Source: DASQPR01 sp035713725 (GTDB taxonomy: Bacteria; Actinomycetota; Actinomycetes; Mycobacteriales; Micromonosporaceae). Taken from it: a DNA stretch of 27,537 nt. The translations under genes were made by a program, and so were the position numbers. The first letter of the stretch is position 1. Every line of letters begins with the position of its first letter. Positions 7,596-15,546 of this stretch are shown here, one piece after another. The notes under the pieces are model-generated. The model saw only the letters and a list, made by a program, of their open reading frames with translations, had not been told where the DNA came from and did not search any database. The stretch covers positions 1-27,537 of the forward strand of contig DASTMZ010000215.1 in assembly GCA_035713725.1 (NCBI GenBank), in the 5' to 3' direction.

Positions 7596-7661
7596 CGTGA
7601 CCTTGCGGGGAAGTCGTTGGGTCGCAGTCGTCCGTACCAACCAAACGCCCGCAAGGTCACG
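7596..7661. repeat. Long intergenic inverted repeat (14-bp perfect arms)
   Basis: CGTGACCTTGCGGG at 7596-7609 pairs exactly with 7648-7661. Inside the 38-base interval, GTTGG (7616-7620) can pair with CCAAC (7637-7641). It lies between the converging ends of gpmA and phoU and could act as a bidirectional terminator, but there is no T-run and the loop is long. A palindrome with a similar ACCTTGC core lies at 19383-19447. Confidence 0.8.
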
Positions 7662-7738
7662 AGCGGCGAACGGTCGCGACCAGCCTGACCGCGACGGCGC
7701 TGGATCTGGCGCGGCGCTGCCGTTGCCGCTCGCGCGAA

Positions 7739-8386
7739 TCAGGACGCCGCGGTCTCGCCGGTGACGAAGAAGACGACCTGGTTGCCGGCATTCACGGCGT
7801 GGTCGGCGAACCGTTCGTAGTAGCGGCCGAGCAAGGCGCCGTCGATGGCCGCTTCGACGCCGTGCCGCCATGCCGCGCCGAGCATGAACGCGAGCAGTTG
7901 CCGGTGCAGCTCGTCCATCTGGTCGTCGTCGCGCTCCAACTCAGCGGCCTGCACCGCGTCGGCGGTGGACAGCACGGCGACGCTCTTGGCCGCGATCCGG
8001 TCGGCGACCTCGGCCATCTCGCGGATGACCGGCCGCAGCTCTTCGGGAACGGCGATAGCCGGGTGGCGGCGCAGCGAGATCTCGGCGATGTGCTCGGCGA
8101 GGTCACCCATCCGTTCGATGTCACTCGCCGCGTGCAGCGCGGTGATCACCTCGCGGAGGTCGGACGCGACCGGCGCCTGGCGGGCCAACAGTTCATACGT
8201 CAGTGCCTCGACGCGGCGGTAGAGCGCGTCGATCTCGTTGTCCGTCATGGCGACCTGCTCGGCCTCGGTCCGGTCGCCCTCGAGGAGCGCGACGGTCGCC
8301 TTCCGCATCGCCAAGCGGGCCGCGTCGGCCATCTCGACCAACAGACGACTCACCTGGGCGAGCTCGGCTCGAAACTCCTCGCGCAC
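7739..8386 (-). CDS. phoU: Phosphate-signalling protein PhoU
   Basis: A 215-residue, all-helical, cytoplasmic regulator that links the Pst phosphate transporter to the SenX3/PhoR-type kinase. It carries two PhoU three-helix repeats. The first includes the metal-cluster region around LLARQAPVASDLREVITAL and DIERMGDLAEHIAEISLRR; the second ends in YYERFADHAVNAGNQVVFFVTG. These E/DxxxD-rich motifs bind the metal clusters in the family. The GTG at 8386 is well supported: GGAGGAG lies five bases upstream. It diverges from senX3, and no pst transporter genes are in the window. Pairing phoU with senX3-regX3 is common in actinomycetes. Confidence 0.96.
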   Translation of the reverse strand: MREEFRAELAQVSRLLVEMADAARLAMRKATVALLEGDRTEAEQVAMTDNEIDALYRRVEALTYELLARQAPVASDLREVITALHAASDIERMGDLAEHIAEISLRRHPAIAVPEELRPVIREMAEVADRIAAKSVAVLSTADAVQAAELERDDDQMDELHRQLLAFMLGAAWRHGVEAAIDGALLGRYYERFADHAVNAGNQVVFFVTGETAAS

Positions 8387-8428
8387 GATGTCTCCTCCGG
8401 GGTTCACGCGACCGGCCGCGTGCAACGG

Positions 8429-8470
8429 TGCCCGAAGTGGCGGCAAGCGATGCCCGAAGGTGGCGGCGAG
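8429..8470. repeat. Imperfect ~20-bp direct repeat between phoU and senX3
   Basis: TGCCCGAAGTGGCGGCAAG at 8429-8447 recurs as TGCCCGAAGGTGGCGGCGAG at 8451-8470, one inserted G and one substitution apart, with a period of 22. Its function is unknown; it lies in the regulatory region of the divergent phosphate genes. Confidence 0.65.
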
Positions 8471-8525
8471 GCCGGCGGTGTCGCCGCAACTCTAGGGCCC
8501 GTACGGCGTCGGCAGCATGAACACG

Positions 8526-8554
8526 GGTGAACGGCGCCGGGCGTAGTGGTGAAC
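8526..8554. promoter_or_regulatory. Putative Pho-box/RegX3-type direct repeats
   Basis: GGTGAAC occurs at 8526-8532 and again at 8548-8554, exactly 22 bases (two 11-base units) apart. On the minus strand these read GTTCACC, the core of actinomycete PhoP/RegX3 boxes. Related motifs nearby are CATGAAC at 8516-8522, GTTCAC at 8403-8408 close to the phoU start, and GTTCAT at 8592-8597 close to the senX3 promoter. They suggest autoregulation of phoU and senX3-regX3 by phosphorylated RegX3. Confidence 0.55.
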
Positions 8555-8614
8555 ATTGGACGATCGGCGCCCGATTTGTCGTATTTCACGTGTTCATTTG
8601 GTAAACGTACGACC

Positions 8615-8620
8615 TACCAT
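8615..8620 (+). promoter_or_regulatory. -10 hexamer TACCAT for senX3
   Basis: TACCAT is six bases before GTG 8627 with no ribosome site in between. It supports GTG 8627 as the true, probably leaderless, start of senX3. Confidence 0.55.
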
Positions 8621-8626
8621 CACAGC

Positions 8627-9865
8627 GTGGAGTGGACGCGCAGCGGCAAGGGGCTGGGTCGTCGCAGCCTCGACGCATTGCGAGTCGGAGTTCTGGTGCT
8701 CGACAGCGAGGACCGGCCGGTGCTCGCCAACCCCTCCGCACACGAGATGGGTCTGCTGCGCCCGGGGATCGCCGGCGGCGCCACAGTCGCGCACACCCTC
8801 ATCCGTACGCTGGCCGGACAGGCCCGCCGCTCGGGTACGCATCGCGAGGTGGAACTGGACATGCCGCGTGGCCGAGACGCGGAGCCGCTAGGGGTACACA
8901 TCCGCGCGGTCGCGCTCGAAGACGGGCACGTCACGGTCGAAGCCTTGGACGTCAGCGAGTCCCATCGCCTCAACCGGGTGCGGCGTGACTTCGTCGCGAA
9001 CGTCAGCCACGAGCTCAAGACGCCGGTCGGTGCACTGCAACTGTTGGCCGAGGCGCTCGCCGATGCGATGGACGAGGAGGCCGGTGCCGATCCGCAGGCC
9101 GCGCGCCGCTTCGCCGAGCGGATCCGCAACGAGTCGGACCGCTTGGGGCGCTTGGTCACCGAGTTGCTGGAGTTGTCCCGCCTGCAGGGTGGCGAGCCGG
9201 TGCCGAATCCGGAGCCGGTCGCGATCGACCGCGTAGTCGCCGAAGTGATCGACCGCACTCGGACCGCCGCGTCGGCCAAGGGATTCGAAGTCGGCTGGCG
9301 TGGCGATAAGGGCCTCGTCGGGTACGGCAGCGAGAGCCAGTTCGTCACCGCGCTCGCGAACCTCGTCGAGAATGCGATCGCGTACTCTCCCGAGGCGGCG
9401 CCCGTACCGGTGGCGGCGGTGCCGGAGATCGTACGCGGCAACGGCTCGGCTGGACATCCAGCGGCCGACGGCGCGGACTTCCTCGCCGGCACTCCTGTTG
9501 CACCGACCGGCGAACCGGCGATTCTGGTGACCACCGCAATCGAGGGCAACGAGGTTCTGCTGTCGGTGGTCGACCATGGCATCGGCATCGAAGCGAAGGA
9601 TCTCGACCGGATCTTCGAGCGGTTCTACCGCGCCGACAAGGCGCGCTCGCGAGCGACCGGTGGCACCGGGCTCGGGCTCGCGATCGTGAAGCACATTGCC
9701 ACTAATCACGGCGGCCGGGTCGAGGTCCGCAGCGTGGTCGGCGTTGGCTCGACGTTCACGTTGCGCTTGCCCGCGCGACCGCCGGAGGAAGCCATGCCGC
9801 TACCGTCGTCCGTTGAGGTGGGCGCAGGTGCCGGTGCACGTACCGGTAGGAATGGAGGCCGCTAG
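8627..9865 (+). CDS. senX3: Sensor histidine kinase SenX3, lacking the usual membrane segment
   Basis: Phosphate-responsive histidine kinase that phosphorylates RegX3. The 412-residue protein starts with a PAS-like domain (residues about 15-112), then the dimerisation/phosphoacceptor motif FVANVSHELKTPVGA with His128, the N-box ANLVENAIAYSP, G1 box VVDHGIGIEAKD, F-box IFERFYRADKARSRATG and G2 box GTGLGLAIVKHI. This is very close to mycobacterial SenX3 from the H-box on. Two things are odd. The known protein has one or more N-terminal membrane helices, but here no hydrophobic segment precedes the PAS domain, nor does any lie in frame upstream. In addition, an Ala/Gly/Pro-rich insertion of about 35 residues follows the N-box (coding roughly 9400-9510). 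GTG 8627 is chosen from the TACCAT hexamer. regX3 overlaps its stop by one base. Confidence 0.93.
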   Translation: MEWTRSGKGLGRRSLDALRVGVLVLDSEDRPVLANPSAHEMGLLRPGIAGGATVAHTLIRTLAGQARRSGTHREVELDMPRGRDAEPLGVHIRAVALEDGHVTVEALDVSESHRLNRVRRDFVANVSHELKTPVGALQLLAEALADAMDEEAGADPQAARRFAERIRNESDRLGRLVTELLELSRLQGGEPVPNPEPVAIDRVVAEVIDRTRTAASAKGFEVGWRGDKGLVGYGSESQFVTALANLVENAIAYSPEAAPVPVAAVPEIVRGNGSAGHPAADGADFLAGTPVAPTGEPAILVTTAIEGNEVLLSVVDHGIGIEAKDLDRIFERFYRADKARSRATGGTGLGLAIVKHIATNHGGRVEVRSVVGVGSTFTLRLPARPPEEAMPLPSSVEVGAGAGARTGRNGGR

Positions 9866-10548
9866 TGTCGCGCGTGCTCGTGGTGGAGGACGAGGAATCG
9901 TTCTCCGATGCCCTGTCCTACATGCTCCGCAAGGAAGGGTTCGAGGTGTCGGTCGCGATGACCGGCCCGCAGGCGCTGACCGAATTCGACCGCAGCGGCG
10001 CGGACATCGTGCTGCTCGACCTGAATCTGCCCGAGATGTCCGGCACCGACGTGTGCCGCAATCTGCGCACCCGCTCGCACGTGCCGATCATCATGGTCAC
10101 CGCGCGAGACGCGGAGATCGACAAGGTGGTCGGCCTCGAGATCGGTGCCGACGACTACGTCACGAAGCCCTATTCGCCGCGCGAACTCGTGGCGCGCATC
10201 CGTGCCGTGTTGCGCCGCAACGCCGCAGAGGTCGTCGAGGCCGCGGCGCCAACGCTATCGGCCGGCCCGGTACGCATGGACGTCGAGCGCCACGTCGTGT
10301 CGGTCGGCGGCGAGACCGTACCGTTGCCGCTCAAGGAATTCGAGTTGCTCGAGCTGTTGCTGCGCAACGCCGGCCGAGTGCTGACCCGCGGTCAGCTCAT
10401 CGACCGCGTGTGGGGCGCCGACTACGTCGGCGACACGAAGACCTTGGACGTACACGTCAAGCGGCTGCGCTCGAAGATCGAACCCGAGCCGTCCGCTCCG
10501 CGCTATCTCATTACGGTGCGCGGTCTCGGGTACAAGTTCGAGCCGTAG
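9865..10548 (+). CDS. regX3: Response regulator RegX3 (OmpR/PhoB family)
   Basis: DNA-binding regulator of phosphate-starvation genes. The 227-residue protein has a receiver domain with acidic residues Glu8-Asp9 in VLVVEDEE, the phosphoacceptor Asp52 in IVLLDLNLPEMSG, the conserved Thr in IIMVTARD and Lys in DDYVTKPYSPREL, followed by a winged-helix domain (about 130-227) with LPLKEFELLELLLRN, DVHVKRLRSKIEPEP and YLITVRGLGYKF. Start GTG 9865 shares its G with the senX3 stop, and GGAGG lies eight bases upstream inside senX3, so the two are translationally coupled. It presumably binds the GTGAAC motifs upstream of senX3. Call secure. Confidence 0.98.
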   Translation: MSRVLVVEDEESFSDALSYMLRKEGFEVSVAMTGPQALTEFDRSGADIVLLDLNLPEMSGTDVCRNLRTRSHVPIIMVTARDAEIDKVVGLEIGADDYVTKPYSPRELVARIRAVLRRNAAEVVEAAAPTLSAGPVRMDVERHVVSVGGETVPLPLKEFELLELLLRNAGRVLTRGQLIDRVWGADYVGDTKTLDVHVKRLRSKIEPEPSAPRYLITVRGLGYKFEP

Positions 10549-10560
10549 AACGCGCCACCG

Positions 10561-10594
10561 GCCACTAGCGTCGCGTCGCCACTAGCGTCGCGTC
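10561..10594. repeat. Perfect 17-bp tandem duplication at a gene's 3' end
   Basis: GCCACTAGCGTCGCGTC occurs twice in succession (10561-10577, 10578-10594). On the minus strand the unit contains the last codons and the TAG stop of the LicD-methyltransferase gene, so a second, untranslated copy of the gene end follows the real one. The perfect match implies a recent event. Confidence 0.92.
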
Positions 10595-12297
10595 GCCACC
10601 ACACGGTAGAGCACGGGATCCTCGTCCTTGTACGGTGCGAGCCCGGTGCCCTCCTCCTCATGCGACACCGTGAACCCGTATCGCTCGGCGAGCGCAACGC
10701 CGAACGCCCGGCCGTTCTGATAGCGACGGTAATGCTTGCCATAGACCTTGGGGTTGCTGGCGTCCTCCTCGGTCCGGAATTCGGCGGCCAGCACGTCGCC
10801 TTCCCGTGCGTGTTCGGCGATGCTGGCCAGCAGCGCGTCCTGGACGGCTTCCGGGATGGAGTGCAGGAAGAACCGCAAGTAGAACAGGGTGCGCCCGTCG
10901 TCGGCCAAGCTGCGTGCCTTAGTGATCACGGCTTGCATGGCCTCGACGTCCGAGACGTCGCACGCCTCGAACTTGAGTGACGCGTCGAGGCCCGCGTCGG
11001 CAGCCTTCTGGGTGGCGTGCCGGATGCCGATGTGTGACCTGTCGATCCCAATGGCCCGGAAGCCGCCGCGCGCGAATGCGAATGCGTCGCGACCGTCGCC
11101 GCAGCCGATGTCCAGCACGGTACGGGGAATGTCCTCGCGCGCCACGATCGACTCGAAGAACGTGGAGCCGGTGGTGAACTCGGTGCGGGCGTAGAAGTTC
11201 GCCCAGTAGACCTCTTCGGAGTATTCGAGCGGCGACCAGCCGTCCCTCGCCCAACCGGTCCGGGCGCGGTCCCAGTTGAAGCCGGCGATCGGGGTGCGCC
11301 AGTTTTTGCCGTAGATGTGCTCCACCAGGGCGGCAGCATTGGCCGGTGCCCGTACGGTCCGACCTGCGAGCTGTGCTTCGGTAACCCCGGCCCATGCGTG
11401 CTTGGTCATCTTGGTGTTGCCCGCGACACCGAACGGGAACGCGATCTCGTCATTCTTGTCGAAGTAGAGATGGAACAGGTCGATCCGGATGCGTGGGTCG
11501 GTGACGTCGCGAATGTGTAGGGCGGTGCGCATGCACTCGACGTCCAGGCCCGCCTCGATGAGCGTGAACGCGATGTCGCGCAACTCCGTCGCGGCTTCGC
11601 GTCCGTCCGTGCACCGCGACAGGTAGGCGGCGTCGAAGTCGATGTCGTGGCCGATGAAGCCGCCCTCGCGCACGAGCCCGAGAAGACTCCCGTAGATGAC
11701 GAACGCGTCGTAGCCGTGCTTGCTCGACACGATGGCGCTGACCTTCTCGTACAGCCCGAAGACCGAGTCCTGCCAGACGGTGTCGAGCTTCTTGGACAGC
11801 TGGAGCCGGCCGGTCTGCCCGAACACGTAGCCCTCGTCGAACCGGTGCTTCAGGTCGGCGAGCGTGTGCTTGCCATCCTTGCCGGGCCGCTTGTACGTGC
11901 CCTTGGCCGCGATCGGTACGGGTCGGCCGTCGATGCGTACGGTCAACCGGTCGCGTTTGTGGCAGAACTGCCAGATGTCGTACAAGGCGAACCGAAATGA
12001 TCTGATCATCCGCCGGGTGTTGTGTTGTGACGGGTCATCCGCCCAGGTGCTGGCGACCTCGACGTCATTGATGAACAGCGTGACCCGGATCGGGAAGCGG
12101 TCCGCGTTGGCTTCGACCCAACCCACGACTTGGCGCTGCTCGAAGAGTTCAACCATGCCGATCGACGACGCGTCGGACGGCTGTCCCGGCCGCGCCGGAC
12201 CGCGCCGTAGAACACCTTTCGCCACCCGCCGAGCGGTGCGTTTCAGCACGCGCGCGCCCCTGCGCAGCTTCCGCCGGCCGATATCAGCACCAAACAT
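10582..12297 (-). CDS. Fusion protein: LicD-type phosphotransferase domain plus SAM methyltransferase
   Basis: A 571-residue protein with four parts. Residues 8-33 are strongly basic and could touch membrane phosphate. Residues about 46-135 look like a beta-sandwich (RQVVGWVEANADRFPIRVTL). Residues about 175-345 are LicD-like: YGSLLGLVREGGFIGHDIDF (202-221) gives the GS motif and the acidic Asp218/220/222 cluster, with a further Asp273 in RIDLFHLYF. Residues about 365-571 are a class I methyltransferase with VLDIGCGDGRDAFAF (394-408), IGIDRS and FEACDVSDV. LicD-type enzymes transfer phosphocholine or similar groups to surface glycans; here that would suggest phospho-modification of a cell-wall polymer and methylation of the group or sugar, which is inference. 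ATG 12297 has GAAGGG seven bases upstream. It converges on regX3 and has no glycan genes nearby. Confidence 0.85.
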   Translation of the reverse strand: MFGADIGRRKLRRGARVLKRTARRVAKGVLRRGPARPGQPSDASSIGMVELFEQRQVVGWVEANADRFPIRVTLFINDVEVASTWADDPSQHNTRRMIRSFRFALYDIWQFCHKRDRLTVRIDGRPVPIAAKGTYKRPGKDGKHTLADLKHRFDEGYVFGQTGRLQLSKKLDTVWQDSVFGLYEKVSAIVSSKHGYDAFVIYGSLLGLVREGGFIGHDIDFDAAYLSRCTDGREAATELRDIAFTLIEAGLDVECMRTALHIRDVTDPRIRIDLFHLYFDKNDEIAFPFGVAGNTKMTKHAWAGVTEAQLAGRTVRAPANAAALVEHIYGKNWRTPIAGFNWDRARTGWARDGWSPLEYSEEVYWANFYARTEFTTGSTFFESIVAREDIPRTVLDIGCGDGRDAFAFARGGFRAIGIDRSHIGIRHATQKAADAGLDASLKFEACDVSDVEAMQAVITKARSLADDGRTLFYLRFFLHSIPEAVQDALLASIAEHAREGDVLAAEFRTEEDASNPKVYGKHYRRYQNGRAFGVALAERYGFTVSHEEEGTGLAPYKDEDPVLYRVVATRR

Positions 12298-13081
12298 GCC
12301 TGAGCCCTTCGTTCCGAGACGCCGACCAGCGCCTGCGCAGGCCCGGAGAGCGTGAGCCGGCGGACGGGACATGATCGGCGCGACTGCGTGCCGGGGGATG
12401 CGGGCACGCGTCAGTCGTCCGGTAAGACTGGCAGCCAACATTGACCTGGTCAACTCCGGCGATGAGGTTCGCGGCCGGGGCCGCATCCGGTGGTCAAGCG
12501 CGCCGCCTGACTGCGGCGATGAGCCAACCAAGACGGGTACGCCGCGGGAACCGTGCCGGCACCGGAGCGGTGTGTGCCTACGACCGGCGACGCGCGAGGA
12601 TGCCGCACCGCATCAACCCATTTGTGGCGGCCGGGTCTTCTCGAGCGCAGTGTCTGCCCGTTTCATCGCACTTCGGCGACCATCACGCCGAGCCAGGCAT
12701 CCGCGGTATGCCGCAAGGCAAGCAGCACCTGCCCGACCTCCCGGGCGACGATGTACCTCGCGTTAGCCACCACCGACGGCGGCGGCACTTACGATCCGAC
12801 GACAAAGATCAACATCCGGGTGACCGACAACCGCTGGTGTACCTAATGGTGTGGAAGAGCTACCAATGCTCACCCAAGAGGGGCCCCGCCTTGCCATCCG
12901 GCTTTCCGACCCCGTCACCGATCAGGGTGTCGACCACGTGCATTGCGTTCGATCTAATTGATGCGTCGACCGGCGACGACCTCGGTCTCGAGGACACAAA
13001 TGCCACTTCAGACGTCAGCGCGGCCAACAACCTTTAGGTCGTTAGTCGGGGTTGGCCCGCCGAAAGCGACGTCGACTCGGG
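12298..13081. other. Gene-poor region with coding-like scraps
   Basis: About 780 bases between two minus-strand genes. A 198-codon plus-strand frame (12441-13037) exists but its third positions are not GC-rich and its product resembles nothing I know. From about 12740 on, short stretches read better in successive different frames: MYLALATTDGGGTYDP (stop near 12846), then VEELPMLTQEGPRLAIR (stop near 12960), then CIAFDLIDASTGDDLGL (stop at 13037). This pattern, with locally lower GC, could be a frameshifted gene remnant. The 5' part may contain the promoter of the LicD fusion gene. Confidence 0.35.
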
Positions 13082-14413
13082 TCAGGCCGACGCGACGCTG
13101 AACCGCGGACGTGGCGCGCCCGGCGCCCGTACCAACAGCGAGAACACGGCCGCGAACAAGCACAGGAAGCCCGCTGCGTACCACGCCGCGGTGTACGTAC
13201 CCAACTGGTCACGGATGATTCCGGCGCCGACCGCGGCGATCGAGGCGCCGATCTGGTGCGCCGCGAACACCCAGCCGAACACGATGGATCCGTTCGCGCC
13301 GAAGTGTTGGCGGCACAGTGCGATGGTCGGCGGTACGGTGGCCACCCAGTCGAGACCGTAGAACACGATGAACACGAGCATCGAGGGATGAGTCGAGCCG
13401 GCGAACAGATCCGGGAGCACGATCAGCGATAGACCGCGAAGCGCGTAGTAGAACCCGAGCAGCACACGTGAGTCGAGGCGGTCGGTCAGAAAGCCGGAAA
13501 AGACCGTACCCGCGATGTCGAATATGCCGACGAGCGCGAGCAGGCTCGCGGCCGTGGTCTGCGGCAGGCCGTGGTCGTGGGCGGCCGGGATGAAGTGCGT
13601 ACCCACCAATCCGTTTGTGCTTGCCCCACAGATCGCGAAGCCACCGACCAGGAACCAGAACGCGGAGGTGTGCGACGCCGTGCGCAGCGCGGCGAGCGCG
13701 CGTCGTGCCGGCCCCGGCTCGCCCGGCGCACGTGGCACCCGATGCACCGCCTGTTCGGACGTGCCGCCGAGCGGCGTCAGCCCGACGTCGCCCGGGTAGT
13801 CGCGTAGCAACCAGGCGGCAATCGGTGCCACCAGCAACGCACCGGCGGCCACCGTCAGCGACGCCGCGCGCCAGCCGTGCGTGGCGATTAGGTGCGCGAG
13901 GATGGGCAGGAAGATCAGTTGGCCCGTTGCGCCACCGGCCGTCAGGATGCCGGTGACGAGACCGCGGTGCCGCACGAACCAGCGGCTCGTCACGGTCGCC
14001 ACAAACGCCAGCGCCATCGAGCCGGTGCCGAGCCCGACGAGCACGCCCCAGCAGAGCACCAGTTGCCAGCTCGCCGTCATGAAGACGGTCAGCCCGCTGC
14101 CCGCCGAGACGAGCAGCAGTGCCGTACCCACCACACGCCGCAGCCCGAAGCGCTCCATCAGCGCCGCCGCGAACGGCGCGGTCAAGCCGTAGAGCAGCAG
14201 GTTCACCGAGACCGCGGCGGAGATGGCGGCGGTCGACCACCCGAACGCCTGCCGCAACGGGTCGATCATGACGCCGGGCGTGGCACGGAAGCCGGCGGCG
14301 CCAACGGTCGCGATCAGCGTCACGCCCGCGACGAACCAGGCGCGATGGATCTGGTGGGTACGGCGGCGCCGGTCCGTCGGTACGGGCATCAACGTGGTCA
14401 CAGCAGCGATCAT
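13082..14413 (-). CDS. MFS transporter (monocarboxylate/oxalate-formate antiporter-like)
   Basis: A 443-residue integral membrane protein with twelve predicted helices. Features include GVMIDPLRQAFGWSTAAIS after the first helix, a loop 2-3 with MERFGLRRVVG, and GLGTGSMALAFVATVTSRWF followed by HRGLVTGILTAGGATGQLIF in helices 4-5, the pattern of the OFA/monocarboxylate branch. A central cytoplasmic loop (GGTSEQAVHRVPRAPGE) separates the halves, and FSGFLTDRLDSRVLLGFYY marks the second-half loop. The substrate cannot be read off; a small organic acid is likely. It is transcribed away from the GlxA-type regulator with 59 bases between starts, so the regulator probably controls it. GAAGGA lies 13 bases before the ATG. 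Confidence 0.92.
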   Translation of the reverse strand: MIAAVTTLMPVPTDRRRRTHQIHRAWFVAGVTLIATVGAAGFRATPGVMIDPLRQAFGWSTAAISAAVSVNLLLYGLTAPFAAALMERFGLRRVVGTALLLVSAGSGLTVFMTASWQLVLCWGVLVGLGTGSMALAFVATVTSRWFVRHRGLVTGILTAGGATGQLIFLPILAHLIATHGWRAASLTVAAGALLVAPIAAWLLRDYPGDVGLTPLGGTSEQAVHRVPRAPGEPGPARRALAALRTASHTSAFWFLVGGFAICGASTNGLVGTHFIPAAHDHGLPQTTAASLLALVGIFDIAGTVFSGFLTDRLDSRVLLGFYYALRGLSLIVLPDLFAGSTHPSMLVFIVFYGLDWVATVPPTIALCRQHFGANGSIVFGWVFAAHQIGASIAAVGAGIIRDQLGTYTAAWYAAGFLCLFAAVFSLLVRAPGAPRPRFSVASA

Positions 14414-14460
14414 CCGTAAATTGGCGTCCTTCGGACAGTGGCTGGAATGCCATCATGTGA

Positions 14461-14466
14461 AAGAAT
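14461..14466 (+). promoter_or_regulatory. Possible -10 hexamer AAGAAT for the GlxA-type regulator
   Basis: AAGAAT is followed by six bases and the ATG at 14473. It lacks the consensus first T. The whole 59-base gap to the divergent MFS gene must contain both promoters and any operator. Confidence 0.35.
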
Positions 14467-14472
14467 CCGGCC

Positions 14473-15495
14473 ATGACCGCAATCGCGCCGGCGACGCGGG
14501 CTCCGTTCGAGGGGACGCCGCCGAGGATGCACCGGGTCGCCGTACTCGCCTTGGATGAGGCCGTCGCGTACGACCTCGGCGTGCCGACCCAGATCTTCCA
14601 CGGGGCGCGCGATGCGAACCGATGGCGCTACTACGACGTACGGATCGTGACAGTAGACGGCCGTCCGGTGCACAGCTCGGCCGGATTCACCATCACTCCG
14701 GACCACGGGCCGGAGGAGATCGCCAGCGCGGACACCGTCATCGTGGCGGGAATTGACGGCGAAGACTCGCCGCACATGCGGCCCGAACTCGACCCGCGGG
14801 TCCGCGCGGCGCTAGACCAGATCAAGCCGGGTACGCGTGTGATGAGCATCTGTACCGGCGCGTTCGTGCTCGCCGCGGCCGGACTGCTGGACGGGCGGCC
14901 GGCAACCACCCACTGGGCATGGGCGGACCTGTTCCGCGCGCAGTTCCCGGCCGTGAAGCTCGATCCGGACGTGCTCTATGTGGACGACGGCGACATCCTT
15001 ACCTCCGCCGGGGTGTCCGCCGGCATCGACCTGTGCCTGCACGTGGTCCGTCTCGATCATGGCAGCGAGGTCGCCAACCGCGCGGCCCGCCGTGGCGTGG
15101 TGGCGCCCTGGCGCGATGGCGGGCAGTCGCAATACATCGAGCGTCCGGTGCCGGTCACCGCTGACGCGAGCACCGCGGCCACCCGGGCCTGGGCGAGCCG
15201 ACGCCTGCACGAGAACATCGACCTCGAGGCGATGGCCAAGCACGCGCGGATGAGCGTACGGACGTTCACGCGCCGCTTCCGGTCCGAGGCCGGCATGAGT
15301 CCCGGACGCTGGATCGTCCACCAGCGGGTGGAGCACGCCCGACGGCTGCTGGAAACGACCGATCTGCCGATCGACCGAGTGGCGGCCGCGGCGGGTTTCG
15401 GCACCGCGACCTCGCTGCGGCAACATCTGCACGCCGCGATCGGCGTCGCGCCGGCCACCTATCGACGCACGTTCCGCGGTTCGCCAGAGGGGTAA
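14473..15495 (+). CDS. GlxA family (DJ-1/PfpI plus AraC HTH) transcriptional regulator
   Basis: A 340-residue regulator. Residues about 20-190 form a DJ-1/PfpI-like domain with VAVLALDEAVAYDLGVPTQ, the nucleophile-elbow-like SICTGAFVLAAAGLLDG and TTHWAWADLF, then SAGVSAGIDLCLHVV. Residues about 230-335 are an AraC/XylS double helix-turn-helix: ENIDLEAMAKHARMSVRTF and LPIDRVAAAAGFGTATSLR. In this family the DJ-1 domain senses a ligand rather than acting as an enzyme. The divergent MFS transporter is the obvious target. ATG 14527 (MHRVAVLAL) is a possible alternative start and would remove 18 unordered residues. Confidence 0.93.
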   Translation: MTAIAPATRAPFEGTPPRMHRVAVLALDEAVAYDLGVPTQIFHGARDANRWRYYDVRIVTVDGRPVHSSAGFTITPDHGPEEIASADTVIVAGIDGEDSPHMRPELDPRVRAALDQIKPGTRVMSICTGAFVLAAAGLLDGRPATTHWAWADLFRAQFPAVKLDPDVLYVDDGDILTSAGVSAGIDLCLHVVRLDHGSEVANRAARRGVVAPWRDGGQSQYIERPVPVTADASTAATRAWASRRLHENIDLEAMAKHARMSVRTFTRRFRSEAGMSPGRWIVHQRVEHARRLLETTDLPIDRVAAAAGFGTATSLRQHLHAAIGVAPATYRRTFRGSPEG

Positions 15496-15546
15496 GGGCC
15501 GCGCCGGCCGCCCATCGGCCGGCACGCGACGGTCTTGTAACGCCAG

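Noticed and set aside
8546..8626. Upstream GTG (8546) as the senX3 start
   Set aside because: The added 27 residues contain no membrane helix, the GTG overlaps the Pho-box-like motif and has no ribosome site; GTG 8627 follows a -10 hexamer.
12441..13037. 198-codon plus-strand frame as an intact gene
   Set aside because: Codon third positions are not typical of this genome, no ribosome site, no recognisable domain; better treated as non-coding or remnant.
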